64,000 nucleotides of DNA from Polaribacter sp. BM10 (GTDB taxonomy: Bacteria; Bacteroidota; Bacteroidia; Flavobacteriales; Flavobacteriaceae). Below, piece after piece: positions 55,970 to 64,000 of the stretch; position 1 is the first letter of the stretch; every line of letters begins with the position of its first letter. Under the pieces are notes generated by a model. The model did no database searches. It was given only the letters and a program-made list of their open reading frames with translations, and was not told where the DNA came from. A program made the position numbers and the translations under genes. The stretch covers positions 1 to 64,000 of the forward strand of contig NZ_CP019704.1 in assembly GCF_002005425.1 (NCBI RefSeq), given 5' to 3'.

Positions 55970-56148
55970 AATTTTCTTAAATATTGAAACTCCTTTTATT
56001 TAGAATCATTCTATATAAAAAATGTTTAATTACTTGTTAACACTACAAAAATAAGGATTTTTGAATGTTTTTTAATAATAAAAGCATTAAAAAACACAGA
56101 ACGTTATTAAAAGTTCTTTAAGCGATACTTTTTTTTGATTGCTCTTTT

Positions 56149-56156
56149 TATTTTTG
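56149..56156 (+). promoter_or_regulatory. Candidate -7 box for the hemA operon
   Basis: TATTTTTG matches TAnnTTTG fully, 18 nt upstream of the chosen hemA start at 56175. A TTTG at 56134 is too close (11 bp) to be the usual -33. Confidence 0.45.
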
Positions 56157-56174
56157 CATCATCTTTTACAATTT

Positions 56175-57410
56175 ATGAAGGAATTAGGACAAGTACATTT
56201 TTACAATATTGGTGTAAGTTATAAAAAGGCAGATGCAGAAATGCGTGGTAAATTTTCTGTATCTAAAGAAAATCAAGTCGCACTTTTAAATGCAGCTAAA
56301 GAAAGAGGTATAAAATCTATCTTTATAATTTCTACATGCAATAGAACAGAAATTTTTGGTTTTGCCAATAGACCTTGTCTTCTTATAGAATTGCTTTGTG
56401 ATTTTTCTGAAGGTACTGTTAAAGAATTTAATGCTATTTGTAATATCAATAAAGATCAAGAAGCAATTAGCCACTTATTTAGAATTGGTACAGGTTTAGA
56501 AAGTCAGATTTTAGGAGATTATGAAATTGTTGGTCAATTAAGGCAATCTTTTAAATTGGCAAAACAATTAAAAACTACAGATGCTTATATAGAAAGACTT
56601 GTAAATTCTGTTTTGCAAGCAAGTAAGCGTGTTAAAAACGATACAAAGTTAAGTTCTGGTACAACATCAGTTTCTTATGCTGCAGTGCAATACATTATTA
56701 AGAATTTACCAGATTACAATTCTAAAAATATTTTAGTTTTCGGTTTAGGTAAAATGGGTAAACATACTTGTAAAAATTTAGCAGAATATACGCAGAATAA
56801 ACAGGTTAGTTTAATCAATAGAACCGAAGAAAAAACAGATGCTTTTGTAAAAGAGCACGCTTCTATTCGTAAATCTGTTATCGAAAACTTAACAGAAGAG
56901 GTTGCAAATGCAGATGTAATTATTGTGTCTACAGGTGCAGATAAGCCAACAATTACAAAAGAACATATTGTAAACAAAAAAGAAACTTTAATCTTAGATT
57001 TATCGATGCCAGAAAATGTGGCAAAAGATGTTTTAGAGGTTAAAGGTGTTTCTTTAGTGAATGTAGATGAACTTTCTAAAATTACTGATGAAACTTTAGC
57101 TGTTCGTCAACAAGAAATTCCGTTTGCAAAAGAAATTATAGAAACTCACAAGGCAGAATTTAATAGTTGGTTAAACCATAGAAGGTTTACACCAGCAATT
57201 GCCGCGTTAAAAGAATCTTTAGAAGTTATTAAGAAAGATGAAATTAATTTTCAGAAAAAGAAAATTATAAATTTTGATGAAAATCAGGCAGAAATCTTAA
57301 CTTCGAGATTTATACAAAAAATTACTACACAGTTTGTTAAGCATTTAAAAGATGAAGAAACTTCTGTTTCAGAAAGTATAGAAGTTATTCAAAAAGTGTT
57401 TCAATCATAA
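56175..57410 (+). CDS. hemA: Glutamyl-tRNA reductase
   Basis: About 411 residues from MKELGQVHFYNIGVSYKKAD. The frame opens 12 codons earlier, but that extension (MLFLFLHHLL) overlaps the promoter box and does not match the family. The active-site Cys is in IISTCNRTEIFGF, the glutamate-site motif in GTGLESQILGDYEIVGQL, and the NADPH site in NILVFGLGKMGKHTCKNL. It makes glutamate-1-semialdehyde, the first committed step of C5 haem synthesis. Confidence 0.95.
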   Translation: MKELGQVHFYNIGVSYKKADAEMRGKFSVSKENQVALLNAAKERGIKSIFIISTCNRTEIFGFANRPCLLIELLCDFSEGTVKEFNAICNINKDQEAISHLFRIGTGLESQILGDYEIVGQLRQSFKLAKQLKTTDAYIERLVNSVLQASKRVKNDTKLSSGTTSVSYAAVQYIIKNLPDYNSKNILVFGLGKMGKHTCKNLAEYTQNKQVSLINRTEEKTDAFVKEHASIRKSVIENLTEEVANADVIIVSTGADKPTITKEHIVNKKETLILDLSMPENVAKDVLEVKGVSLVNVDELSKITDETLAVRQQEIPFAKEIIETHKAEFNSWLNHRRFTPAIAALKESLEVIKKDEINFQKKKIINFDENQAEILTSRFIQKITTQFVKHLKDEETSVSESIEVIQKVFQS

Positions 57411-57420
57411 TTAAAACTCC

Positions 57421-59028
57421 ATGCAAAAAATAATAAGAATAGGTACTCGCGATAGCCAATTAGCGCTTTGGCAAGCAAATAAAGTACGCAAAGAATTAGA
57501 GGGATTAGGTTATGAAGCTGTTTTGGTTCCAATAAAATCTACAGGAGATATTGTTTTAGATAAGCCTTTGTACGAATTAGGAATTACGGGTATTTTTACT
57601 AAAAATTTAGATATTGCTATGTTAAATGGCGATATTGATATTGCAGTACATTCTTTAAAAGATGTGCCAACAGCATTGCCAGAAGGCATCGTGCAAGCAG
57701 CAGTTTTAAAGCGTGCAAACTATACAGATATTTTGGTTTTAAAAGATACTGAAGAGTTTTTTGGTCAACCAAACGGAGTAATTGCAACTGGAAGTTTACG
57801 TAGAAAAGCACAATGGTTAAATCGTTACCCTACACATTCTGTAGAAGATTTAAGAGGAAATGTAAATACGCGTTTAGAAAAACTTAGAACTAGCGAAACT
57901 TGGAACGGAGCTGTTTTTGCAGCTGCTGGTTTAGAGCGATTAGGTTTAAGAGATAAAAGTGCAATACCATTAACTTGGATGATTCCTGCACCAGCTCAAG
58001 GTGCAATTATGATTGCTGCTTTAGAAAACGATACATATGTAATAGATGCTTGCGAACAACTAAATCATCATGAAACTAAGGTTTGTGTTGGTATAGAGCG
58101 CGAGTTTTTAAGATTGCTAGAAGGTGGTTGTACAGCGCCAATAGGTGCTTTAGCGTATGTTGATGATAAAACGGGCGAAATTAATTTTAAAGGAATTTTA
58201 TTAAAAAGAGACGGTTCTAAAAAAATTACAGTAACCAAAACTGCAAAAATTGGAAGTCATAAATTTTTAGCAAAAGATTGCGCCGATTATGTAATAAATA
58301 GAGGAGGTAAAGAATTAATGCAAGAAGATGAAGGAAACGATGATTCGATTGCGAAAGTTTATTCAACTAAAAAATTATCAGAATTACAAAAAGAAAATCT
58401 TTCTTCTGCAATAGGTATAGAAGATAGTGATTTCATAAAAATAAGATTTAATAGAATTTCACCAAAAGTAGTTAAGCATTCGCATGAAAACGTTGCAATT
58501 ACTAGTCAAAATGGTGTTGAAGCTATTTTAAATTCTTTTACCAAAGAAGAATTAGATTTTAAAAATATCTACTGTGTTGGTAGAAGAACAAAGAAATTAA
58601 TAGAAAAAAGAATAGGAAAAGTAACGCACGTTGCTAAAAATGCTTTAAAACTTGCAGAGTACATCTCTAAACAAACAGACGTAAAAGAAATTACTTATTT
58701 CTGTAGCGATGTAAGATTAGATGTTTTTCCTACCTATTTGCAAGCACATGAAATTGTAGTAAACGAAGTAGAAGCTTACAAGACAATGTTAAGTCCGGTT
58801 AAAATTTCTGATGAATTTTCTGGGGTTTTGTTTTATAGTCCTTCAGGAATAAACAGTTATTTAGAGGTAAATTCTAAAGATAAAACAGCATTTTGTATTG
58901 GAGAAACTACTGCAGTAGAAGCTAGAAAGCATTTCGAAAATGTACAAGTTGCTAATTTGCCAAGTGTAGATAGTGTTTTAGAATTGGTAAATAGTCATTA
59001 TGCCGGAGAAGAAACTTCTTCAAATTAA
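57421..59028 (+). CDS. hemC: Fused porphobilinogen deaminase and uroporphyrinogen-III synthase
   Basis: 535 residues, much longer than HemC alone (about 310). Residues 1-305 are HemC: RIGTRDSQLALWQANKV, HSLKDVPTALPEGI, RRKAQWLNRYP and the cofactor Cys in LEGGCTAPIGALA (about 240). Residues about 320-530 look like a HemD domain (FKIRFNRI-like; NVAITSQNGVEAIL; VLFYSPSGINSYLEV). The fusion would pass hydroxymethylbilane directly to the cyclising enzyme. It starts 10 nt after hemA. Confidence 0.93.
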   Translation: MQKIIRIGTRDSQLALWQANKVRKELEGLGYEAVLVPIKSTGDIVLDKPLYELGITGIFTKNLDIAMLNGDIDIAVHSLKDVPTALPEGIVQAAVLKRANYTDILVLKDTEEFFGQPNGVIATGSLRRKAQWLNRYPTHSVEDLRGNVNTRLEKLRTSETWNGAVFAAAGLERLGLRDKSAIPLTWMIPAPAQGAIMIAALENDTYVIDACEQLNHHETKVCVGIEREFLRLLEGGCTAPIGALAYVDDKTGEINFKGILLKRDGSKKITVTKTAKIGSHKFLAKDCADYVINRGGKELMQEDEGNDDSIAKVYSTKKLSELQKENLSSAIGIEDSDFIKIRFNRISPKVVKHSHENVAITSQNGVEAILNSFTKEELDFKNIYCVGRRTKKLIEKRIGKVTHVAKNALKLAEYISKQTDVKEITYFCSDVRLDVFPTYLQAHEIVVNEVEAYKTMLSPVKISDEFSGVLFYSPSGINSYLEVNSKDKTAFCIGETTAVEARKHFENVQVANLPSVDSVLELVNSHYAGEETSSN

Positions 59029-59055
59029 TTAATGACAAAGAGCATTCAATAATAA

Positions 59056-59082
59056 TTATTTCGTCAGTTTTCTTCGAAATAA
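59056..59082 (+). other. Hairpin between hemCD and hemB
   Basis: TTATTTCG (59056-59063) pairs with CGAAATAA (59075-59082) across an 11-nt loop, 16 nt before hemB. It may affect relative expression within the hem operon, or be chance in AT-rich DNA. Confidence 0.3.
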
Positions 59083-59097
59083 CTAAAGTTAGTATAC

Positions 59098-60066
59098 ATG
59101 TTTAGAACTAGAAGATTAAGAAAAACAGAAGGTATTAGAAGATTAGTTAGAGAAACTAAACTCTCTGTAGACGATTTTATTTATCCACTTTTTATAGAAG
59201 AAGGAGAAAACATAGAAACAGAAATTGTTTCTATGCCCGGAATAAAGCGTTTTTCTTTAGATAGAATTTCAAAAGAATTAGATGAAGTAGTTTCTTTAAA
59301 TATACCTGCGGTTCTTTTGTTTGGAATTCCATCAGAAAAAGATGATGAAGGTACAGAAACATGGAATGATGACGGAATTATGCAAAAAGCGATTCGTTTT
59401 ATCAAGAAAAATTACCCAAGTTTATATGTAATTACAGATGTTTGTTTTTGTGAATATACTTCTCATGGTCACTGCGGAATTATACATGACAATGATGTAG
59501 ATAATGATGCAACTTTAGTAAACCTTGCTAAACAAGTAATTTCACACGCAAAAGCTGGTGTAGATATGGTTGCGCCTTCTGGTATGATGGACGGAACAAT
59601 AGATATGATTCGTCAGTCTTTAGATAATACTGGTTTCCCGAACTTGCCAATTATGGCATATTCGGTAAAATATGCATCCGCTTTTTATGGTCCTTTTAGA
59701 GATGCGGCAGATTCTGCACCTACATTTGGTGATAGAAGAACGTATCAAATGGATCCTTCTAACAGAGATGAAGGAATGCGTGAAGCTACTTTTGATGATC
59801 AAGAAGGAGCAGATATTTTAATGGTAAAACCCGCACTTTCTTATTTAGATATTATTAGAGATTTAAAAAACAATTTCGATAGACCAATTGCATGTTATAA
59901 TGTAAGCGGAGAATATGCAATGGTTAAAGCTGCTGCAGAAAAAGGTTGGATTGACGGAGAAAAAGTGATGATGGAAAGTCTGTTGTCTATGAAAAGAGCA
60001 GGTGCAGATATAATTATTACTTATTTTGCTAAAGAAGCGGCAAGAATATTAAAGACTAACAACTAA
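59098..60066 (+). CDS. hemB: Delta-aminolevulinic acid dehydratase
   Basis: 322 residues. It condenses two ALA molecules to porphobilinogen. The zinc-type Cys cluster [14 protein letters not shown] (about 119-132) is present, so the enzyme is the zinc form. The Schiff-base lysines lie in [16 protein letters not shown] and [11 protein letters not shown]. It is in line with hemCD and hemL. Confidence 0.96.
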   Translation: MFRTRRLRKTEGIRRLVRETKLSVDDFIYPLFIEEGENIETEIVSMPGIKRFSLDRISKELDEVVSLNIPAVLLFGIPSEKDDEGTETWNDDGIMQKAIRFIKKNYPSLYVITDVCFCEYTSHGHCGIIHDNDVDNDATLVNLAKQVISHAKAGVDMVAPSGMMDGTIDMIRQSLDNTGFPNLPIMAYSVKYASAFYGPFRDAADSAPTFGDRRTYQMDPSNRDEGMREATFDDQEGADILMVKPALSYLDIIRDLKNNFDRPIACYNVSGEYAMVKAAAEKGWIDGEKVMMESLLSMKRAGADIIITYFAKEAARILKTNN

Positions 60067-60086
60067 AGACTAATAACTGGTAAAGT

Positions 60087-61376
60087 ATGAGCTTTAAAAA
60101 ATCACAAAAATTATATAAAAAGGGTTTAAAAAACCTTGTAGGCGCAGTAAATTCTCCTGTAAGAGCATTTTCTTCTGTTGGCGGAAATCCGTTATTTATT
60201 AAAAAAGCAAAAGGAACTAGAATTACAGATGTTGATGGAAATGAATATGTAGATTTAGTACTTTCTTACGGGCCAATGATATTAGGTCATAGACATAAAA
60301 AAGTGCAAAAAGGTGTTGATAAAGCTTTAAAGAATGGTTATTCTTTTGGTGCGTCAACAGAGGCAGAAATAAAATTAGCAAAAATTGTTTGTGATGCTTT
60401 TCCTGATATGGACAAAGTTCGTTTTGTAAACTCTGGTACAGAAGCTGTTTTAAGCGGAATTCGTTTAGCAAGAGCATTTACAGGAAAAGATAAAATAATT
60501 AAGTTTTCTGGTTGTTATCATGGGCATCAAGATGCATTATTAGTTGCTGCAGGTTCTGGTTTGGCAACGTTAAGTTTGCCAGGTTCTAAAGGTGTGCCAG
60601 AAGGTGCGGTAAAAAATACATTAATTGCAGAATATAATAATTTAGAAAGTGTAAAAAAACACTTTGAAGAGCACGATGATATTGCTGGTGTAATCATAGA
60701 GCCAATCGGTGGTAATATGGGAGTTGTAATTCCGCAAAATAATTTCTTAAAAGAATTAAAAGAATTTTTAGAAACCAAAGGAGCTCTGTTAATTGCTGAT
60801 GAAGTAATGACAGGTTTTCGTTCTAAATTTGGTGGCGCACAAGAATTATTAGGTGTAACAGCAGATATTACATGTTTAGGTAAAGTAATTGGTGGAGGTT
60901 TTCCTGTTGGAGCTTATGGTGCAAGAAACGAAATCATGGAAAATGTTGCGCCGTTAGGAGGTATGTATCAAGCAGGTACGTTGTCTGGAAATCCGATAGC
61001 TATGGCTGGTGGAATAGCAACTTTAACAGAGTTGAAAAAACAAAATCCGTATAAAAAGTTCGAAGAAGTTGGTGCGATAATAGAAGTGATTTTATTGGAA
61101 ACAGCTAAGAAATACAATGTAGATTTAACAGTAAATAGATTTGGTTCTATGTTAAATCCGTTCTTTACAAAAACGAAAGTTACAAATTTTGAAGAAGCTC
61201 AAACTTCTGATACAGAAAAGTTTGGTGTATTCTTTTGGGAAATGATAAAAAACGGTGTGTTTTTACCTCCAAGTCAATTTGAAGCTTGGTTTTTATCATC
61301 AGCATTAAAAGACAAGGATATAAAAATAATAGCAAATGCAACTGACAAGGCAATGTTGGCAGTTTCAAAAATGTAG
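60087..61376 (+). CDS. hemL: Glutamate-1-semialdehyde 2,1-aminomutase
   Basis: 429 residues. A PLP enzyme converting glutamate-1-semialdehyde to ALA. The N-terminal [17 protein letters not shown], the substrate loop [18 protein letters not shown] and the PLP lysine region [16 protein letters not shown] are intact. It works directly downstream of HemA in the pathway and lies in the same operon. Confidence 0.96.
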   Translation: MSFKKSQKLYKKGLKNLVGAVNSPVRAFSSVGGNPLFIKKAKGTRITDVDGNEYVDLVLSYGPMILGHRHKKVQKGVDKALKNGYSFGASTEAEIKLAKIVCDAFPDMDKVRFVNSGTEAVLSGIRLARAFTGKDKIIKFSGCYHGHQDALLVAAGSGLATLSLPGSKGVPEGAVKNTLIAEYNNLESVKKHFEEHDDIAGVIIEPIGGNMGVVIPQNNFLKELKEFLETKGALLIADEVMTGFRSKFGGAQELLGVTADITCLGKVIGGGFPVGAYGARNEIMENVAPLGGMYQAGTLSGNPIAMAGGIATLTELKKQNPYKKFEEVGAIIEVILLETAKKYNVDLTVNRFGSMLNPFFTKTKVTNFEEAQTSDTEKFGVFFWEMIKNGVFLPPSQFEAWFLSSALKDKDIKIIANATDKAMLAVSKM

Positions 61377-61378
61377 AT

Positions 61379-62407
61379 ATGATAAAAAACGATTTATTTT
61401 TAAGAGCATTAAAAGGAGAAACTGTAGATAGACCACCAGTTTGGATGATGAGACAAGCAGGAAGATATTTGCCAGAGTTTATGGAAATTAAACAGAAATA
61501 CGATTTCTTTACACGTTGTCAAACTCCAGAATTAGCATCAGAAATTACTGTACAACCAATTCGTAGATACGGTATGGATGCTGCAATTTTATTTTCTGAT
61601 ATTTTGGTAATTCCACAAGCAATGAATATTCATGTAGAAATGAAACCAAATTTCGGACCTTATTTACCAAATCCTATTCGTACTCAAAAAGATTTAGACT
61701 CTGTTATTATTCCAGATATTCAAGATTCTTTGGGTTACGTAATGGATGCAATTAAAGCAACCAAAGAAAAACTAAATGACGAAATTCCGTTAATTGGTTT
61801 CGCAGGTTCACCTTGGACAATTCTTTGCTATTGTGTACAAGGTCAGGGTTCTAAAAACTTTGATAAAGCAAAAGAATTATGTTTTACAAACCCGGTTGTA
61901 GCACATTCTTTATTGCAAAAAATTACAGATACAACTATTGCATATTTAAAAGCAAAAGTAGAGGCTGGAGTAGATGCTGTTCAAGTATTTGATTCTTGGG
62001 GCGGAATGTTATCACCGGTAGATTATCAAGAATTTTCTTGGCAATACATGCAACAAATAATCGATGCTTTAAAAGATATTACTCCGGTAATTGCATTTGG
62101 TAAAGGTTGTTGGTTTGCGTTAAACGAAATGTCTAAATCTGGAGCTTCTGCATTAGGTGTAGATTGGACCTGTTCTGCAAGAAATGCACGATATTTATCT
62201 GGCGGAAACATTACTTTACAAGGTAATTTTGATCCAACAAGATTGTTCTCTCCACCATCAGAAATTAAGAAAATGGTTACTCAAATGATTAACGAGTTTG
62301 GTAAAGATAAGTATATCGTGAATTTAGGACACGGTATTTTACCAAACATTCCGTTAGATCATGCAAAAGCATTTGTAGATGCAGTTAAAGAATACAAAGC
62401 AAATTAA
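61379..62407 (+). CDS. hemE: Uroporphyrinogen decarboxylase
   Basis: 342 residues. It decarboxylates uroporphyrinogen III to coproporphyrinogen III. The signature [17 protein letters not shown] (about 18-34), [16 protein letters not shown] and the C-terminal [14 protein letters not shown] are present. It starts 2 nt after hemL. The oxidase step before HemJ (HemN or HemF) is not in this window. Confidence 0.96.
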   Translation: MIKNDLFLRALKGETVDRPPVWMMRQAGRYLPEFMEIKQKYDFFTRCQTPELASEITVQPIRRYGMDAAILFSDILVIPQAMNIHVEMKPNFGPYLPNPIRTQKDLDSVIIPDIQDSLGYVMDAIKATKEKLNDEIPLIGFAGSPWTILCYCVQGQGSKNFDKAKELCFTNPVVAHSLLQKITDTTIAYLKAKVEAGVDAVQVFDSWGGMLSPVDYQEFSWQYMQQIIDALKDITPVIAFGKGCWFALNEMSKSGASALGVDWTCSARNARYLSGGNITLQGNFDPTRLFSPPSEIKKMVTQMINEFGKDKYIVNLGHGILPNIPLDHAKAFVDAVKEYKAN

Positions 62408-62410
62408 AAA

Positions 62411-62755
62411 ATGCCTCATTTTATTTTAGACTGTTCAGAAAATATTTTAAAGCTTCAAGAACCTAGAAAGGTGCTTGAAGCTGTTTTTGAAACAGCATTT
62501 TCTACCGGATTATTTGATAGAGATGATATTAAAGTGCGTTTAAATCCATTTAAACATTCTTTAGTACAAAGTGCAGAAGCAGATTTTATACATGTTTTTG
62601 GTAATATTATGGAAGGTAGAACAGAAGAACAAAAATCTGATCTTTCTTATGCTATTGTAGCTACACTAACAACGCTTTTTCCTAATGTGCCTATCATTTC
62701 TATGAATATTAGAAATTTTGAACAAGCTACTTATTGTAACAAATCGATGATATAA
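62411..62755 (+). CDS. 5-carboxymethyl-2-hydroxymuconate isomerase-like protein
   Basis: 114 residues, CHMI/HpaF family, a tautomerase-superfamily protein starting MPHFILDCSENI with the N-terminal Pro needed for catalysis exposed after Met removal. Conserved segments are IHVFGNIMEGRTEEQK and SMNIRNFEQATYCNK. The homoprotocatechuate pathway it belongs to in E. coli is not visible nearby. It is 3 nt after hemE, so the haem operon carries it for reasons unknown. Confidence 0.88.
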   Translation: MPHFILDCSENILKLQEPRKVLEAVFETAFSTGLFDRDDIKVRLNPFKHSLVQSAEADFIHVFGNIMEGRTEEQKSDLSYAIVATLTTLFPNVPIISMNIRNFEQATYCNKSMI

Positions 62756-62766
62756 ATAAGTAATTT

Positions 62767-62860
62767 GGGCGTTACTTTGTTTAAAAAAAAACAAAGTCGC
62801 GCTTTCCATTATATCTTTTTGCAGAAAAAGCAAAAAGGATGCCATTTCAATCGCTAACGC
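62767..62860 (+). repeat. Structured multi-hairpin flavobacterial repeat
   Basis: An outer stem GCGTTA (62769-62774) with TAACGC (62855-62860) encloses two hairpins: ACTTTGTTT/AAACAAAGT (62774-62782 and 62789-62797), and CTTTTTGC/GCAAAAAG (62815-62822 and 62830-62837). Linkers include CGCGCTTTCC and GGATGCC. I recall this layout (GGGCGTT, hairpin, GGGCTTT-like linker, hairpin, GGAT, CTAACGC) as a dispersed intergenic repeat in Flavobacteriia. It ends 12 nt before the EI24 start. Confidence 0.7.
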
Positions 62861-62872
62861 AAACCAAGGCTA

Positions 62873-63610
62873 ATGATAAAAAATATACTTTCTGCAATAA
62901 AAGCATATTTAGGAGCTGTCAATTTAATTTCAAAATTAAAACTTTGGAAATTTTTTATAATTCCTATAATTATTAGCATTGTTACCGCGACCATTATTGG
63001 TTTTACAGCTTACGGATTGTCAGATAATGTAGGTCAATTTTTATCAAAAATTTGGATTTGGGATTGGGGAAAACAAACCTTTACATCTTTTGCTTCTTTT
63101 GTTGGTGGAATTTTTGTGCTGGTAATAGGTTTAATTTTATACAAACATATTGTTTTAGCTTTTTCGGCTCCGTTTATGAGTCCGGTTTCAGAAAAAATAG
63201 AAAACTATATCAACGGAAGTTTAAAACATCAACATAGAAAAACAAGTTTTAACGAACAATTAATTAGAGGAATTCGAATTAATATTAGAAATTTATCAAA
63301 AGAATTGTTAATTACAATTCCTATTTTATTATTAAAATTTATTCCTGTAGTTAATATTTTTTCGACAATTTTACTGTTTTTAGTACAGTCTTACTATGCA
63401 GGCTTTGGTAATATAGATTACACATTAGAGCGTCATTTTAATTATAAAGAAAGCATTTATTTCGTTCGTAAAAATAAAGGTATAGCTATAGGAAACGGAA
63501 TTGTGTTTATGCTTTGTCTGTTAGTACCTGTTATCGGAATCATAATTGTTTTGCCTTTATCTGTAACTGCAGCAACTACAAAAACAGTAGGTTTACTAAA
63601 AGATCAATAA
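62873..63610 (+). CDS. EI24-domain membrane protein
   Basis: 245 residues with four to five membrane helices (about 25-48, 70-98, 150-175, 198-230). The core SYYAGFGNIDYTLERHFNYK and FSAPFMSPVSEKIENYING match the EI24/CysZ-like family. In E. coli CysZ this family transports sulfate, but members in other bacteria are uncharacterised. It follows the CHMI gene across the structured repeat. Confidence 0.85.
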   Translation: MIKNILSAIKAYLGAVNLISKLKLWKFFIIPIIISIVTATIIGFTAYGLSDNVGQFLSKIWIWDWGKQTFTSFASFVGGIFVLVIGLILYKHIVLAFSAPFMSPVSEKIENYINGSLKHQHRKTSFNEQLIRGIRINIRNLSKELLITIPILLLKFIPVVNIFSTILLFLVQSYYAGFGNIDYTLERHFNYKESIYFVRKNKGIAIGNGIVFMLCLLVPVIGIIIVLPLSVTAATTKTVGLLKDQ

Positions 63611-63643
63611 GTATTTGTTGACAAACGCTATTTGAAAATAAAA

Positions 63644-64000
63644 ATGAAAGCAAGAAATCTATTCTTTATTTTAAGTTTATTCGTTTTTTTAACTTCATGC
63701 TCTAAGAGAGAATCTTATTGGATTGATTTTAATTGGGTTTTAATTGATATGGGGGCGCAAAAATTTGAAAAAGCTGCAATTTTTCTCAATTTTAAAATAG
63801 ACAGTTTTCCAAACCGTTTTTCTGCACAATTTGATACAGGAGCAGAAAGTTTTTTTAAAGAAAAGACTATTTCATCTTTTATCGATAATAATACAGAGCT
63901 TTTAATAAAACTTGATAGTTTAACATCTAACAAAAACTTAAATAATTTACCGGTAAAATTAGCTTTAACTAATTTAAATTTAAAATTTAAGGATACTATA
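63644..64000 (+). CDS. Lipoprotein, partial; aspartyl-protease-like motif
   Basis: The ATG is at 63644 and the frame is open to the window edge (119 residues visible). It begins MKARNLFFILSLFVFLTSCS, a lipoprotein signal (Cys about 19). At about 62-66 the segment FSAQFDTGAES contains DTGA, the motif of retropepsin-like aspartyl proteases. The C-terminal half is missing, so the assignment is tentative. It is 33 nt after the EI24 gene. Confidence 0.65.
   Translation, partial: MKARNLFFILSLFVFLTSCSKRESYWIDFNWVLIDMGAQKFEKAAIFLNFKIDSFPNRFSAQFDTGAESFFKEKTISSFIDNNTELLIKLDSLTSNKNLNNLPVKLALTNLNLKFKDTI

Noticed and set aside
56134..56156. TTTG at 56134 as the -33 element of hemA
   Set aside because: The spacing to the -7 box is 11 bp, well short of the usual 19-21 bp.

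Overview
The window is a low-GC chromosomal segment of a Bacteroidota member, almost certainly a Flavobacteriaceae (Polaribacter/Tenacibaculum-like; the genus is inference). Supporting features are TAnnTTTG-type promoter boxes, families typical of the group (HYC_CC_PP, KTSC, tandem DUF368, HemC-HemD fusion, FadN-type multifunctional enzyme), and a tyrosine recombinase of the Bacteroidetes IntDOT style. There is no rRNA, CRISPR array, phage or insertion sequence.

Region 1 (1 to about 17480) looks like the end of an integrated heavy-metal resistance island. All genes lie on the minus strand. A Cus-type copper/silver set runs cusA, cusC, an AraC regulator with an N-terminal metal-binding-like domain, an HMA-DoxX/MauE membrane protein, a DUF305 protein, a CusB-like adaptor with DUF3347, and an HMA lipoprotein, ending at a hairpin terminator. 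A second set (a small Cys-rich DUF6660-like protein, a CzcA-CzcC fusion, a CzcB adaptor and a Fur-family regulator cut by the window edge) handles Co/Zn/Cd-type ions. A HYC_CC_PP protein and an integrase follow, and the integrase abuts the 3' end of tRNA-Pro(UGG).

Region 2 (17.7 to 27.6 kb) is backbone: trxB, a DnaJ-like/KTSC protein, a membrane protein, an M28 peptidase, a conserved lipoprotein, and a minus-strand fatty-acid beta-oxidation operon (marR, fadN-like, thiolase, acyl-CoA dehydrogenase). Two near-identical palindromic operators sit in front of marR.

Region 3 (27.7 to 43 kb) holds an ABC-2 exporter with a MscS channel, an NtrC-like regulator without a DNA-binding domain, a peroxide-defence block (katG with an ankyrin protein, divergent from peroxiredoxin/thioredoxin/DUF6952), a GDSL hydrolase, two tandem DUF368 (undecaprenyl-phosphate translocase family) genes with aroE, a DUF349 protein, and a coiled-coil protein whose C-terminal zinc ribbon has lost all its cysteines.

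Region 4 (43 to 55 kb) has Nif3, lpxK, a secreted thioredoxin, an OmpA-family protein, Ppx/GppA and SixA-like phosphatases, pdxH, a HI0933-type flavoprotein, a sodium symporter and recR.

Region 5 (53 to 64 kb) is a haem-biosynthesis cluster. hemH and hemJ lie on the minus strand. hemA, hemCD, hemB, hemL and hemE lie on the plus strand, followed by a CHMI-like isomerase, an EI24 membrane protein and a truncated lipoprotein. A structured, multi-hairpin repeat sits between the last two complete genes and is the strongest candidate here for an under-described element.
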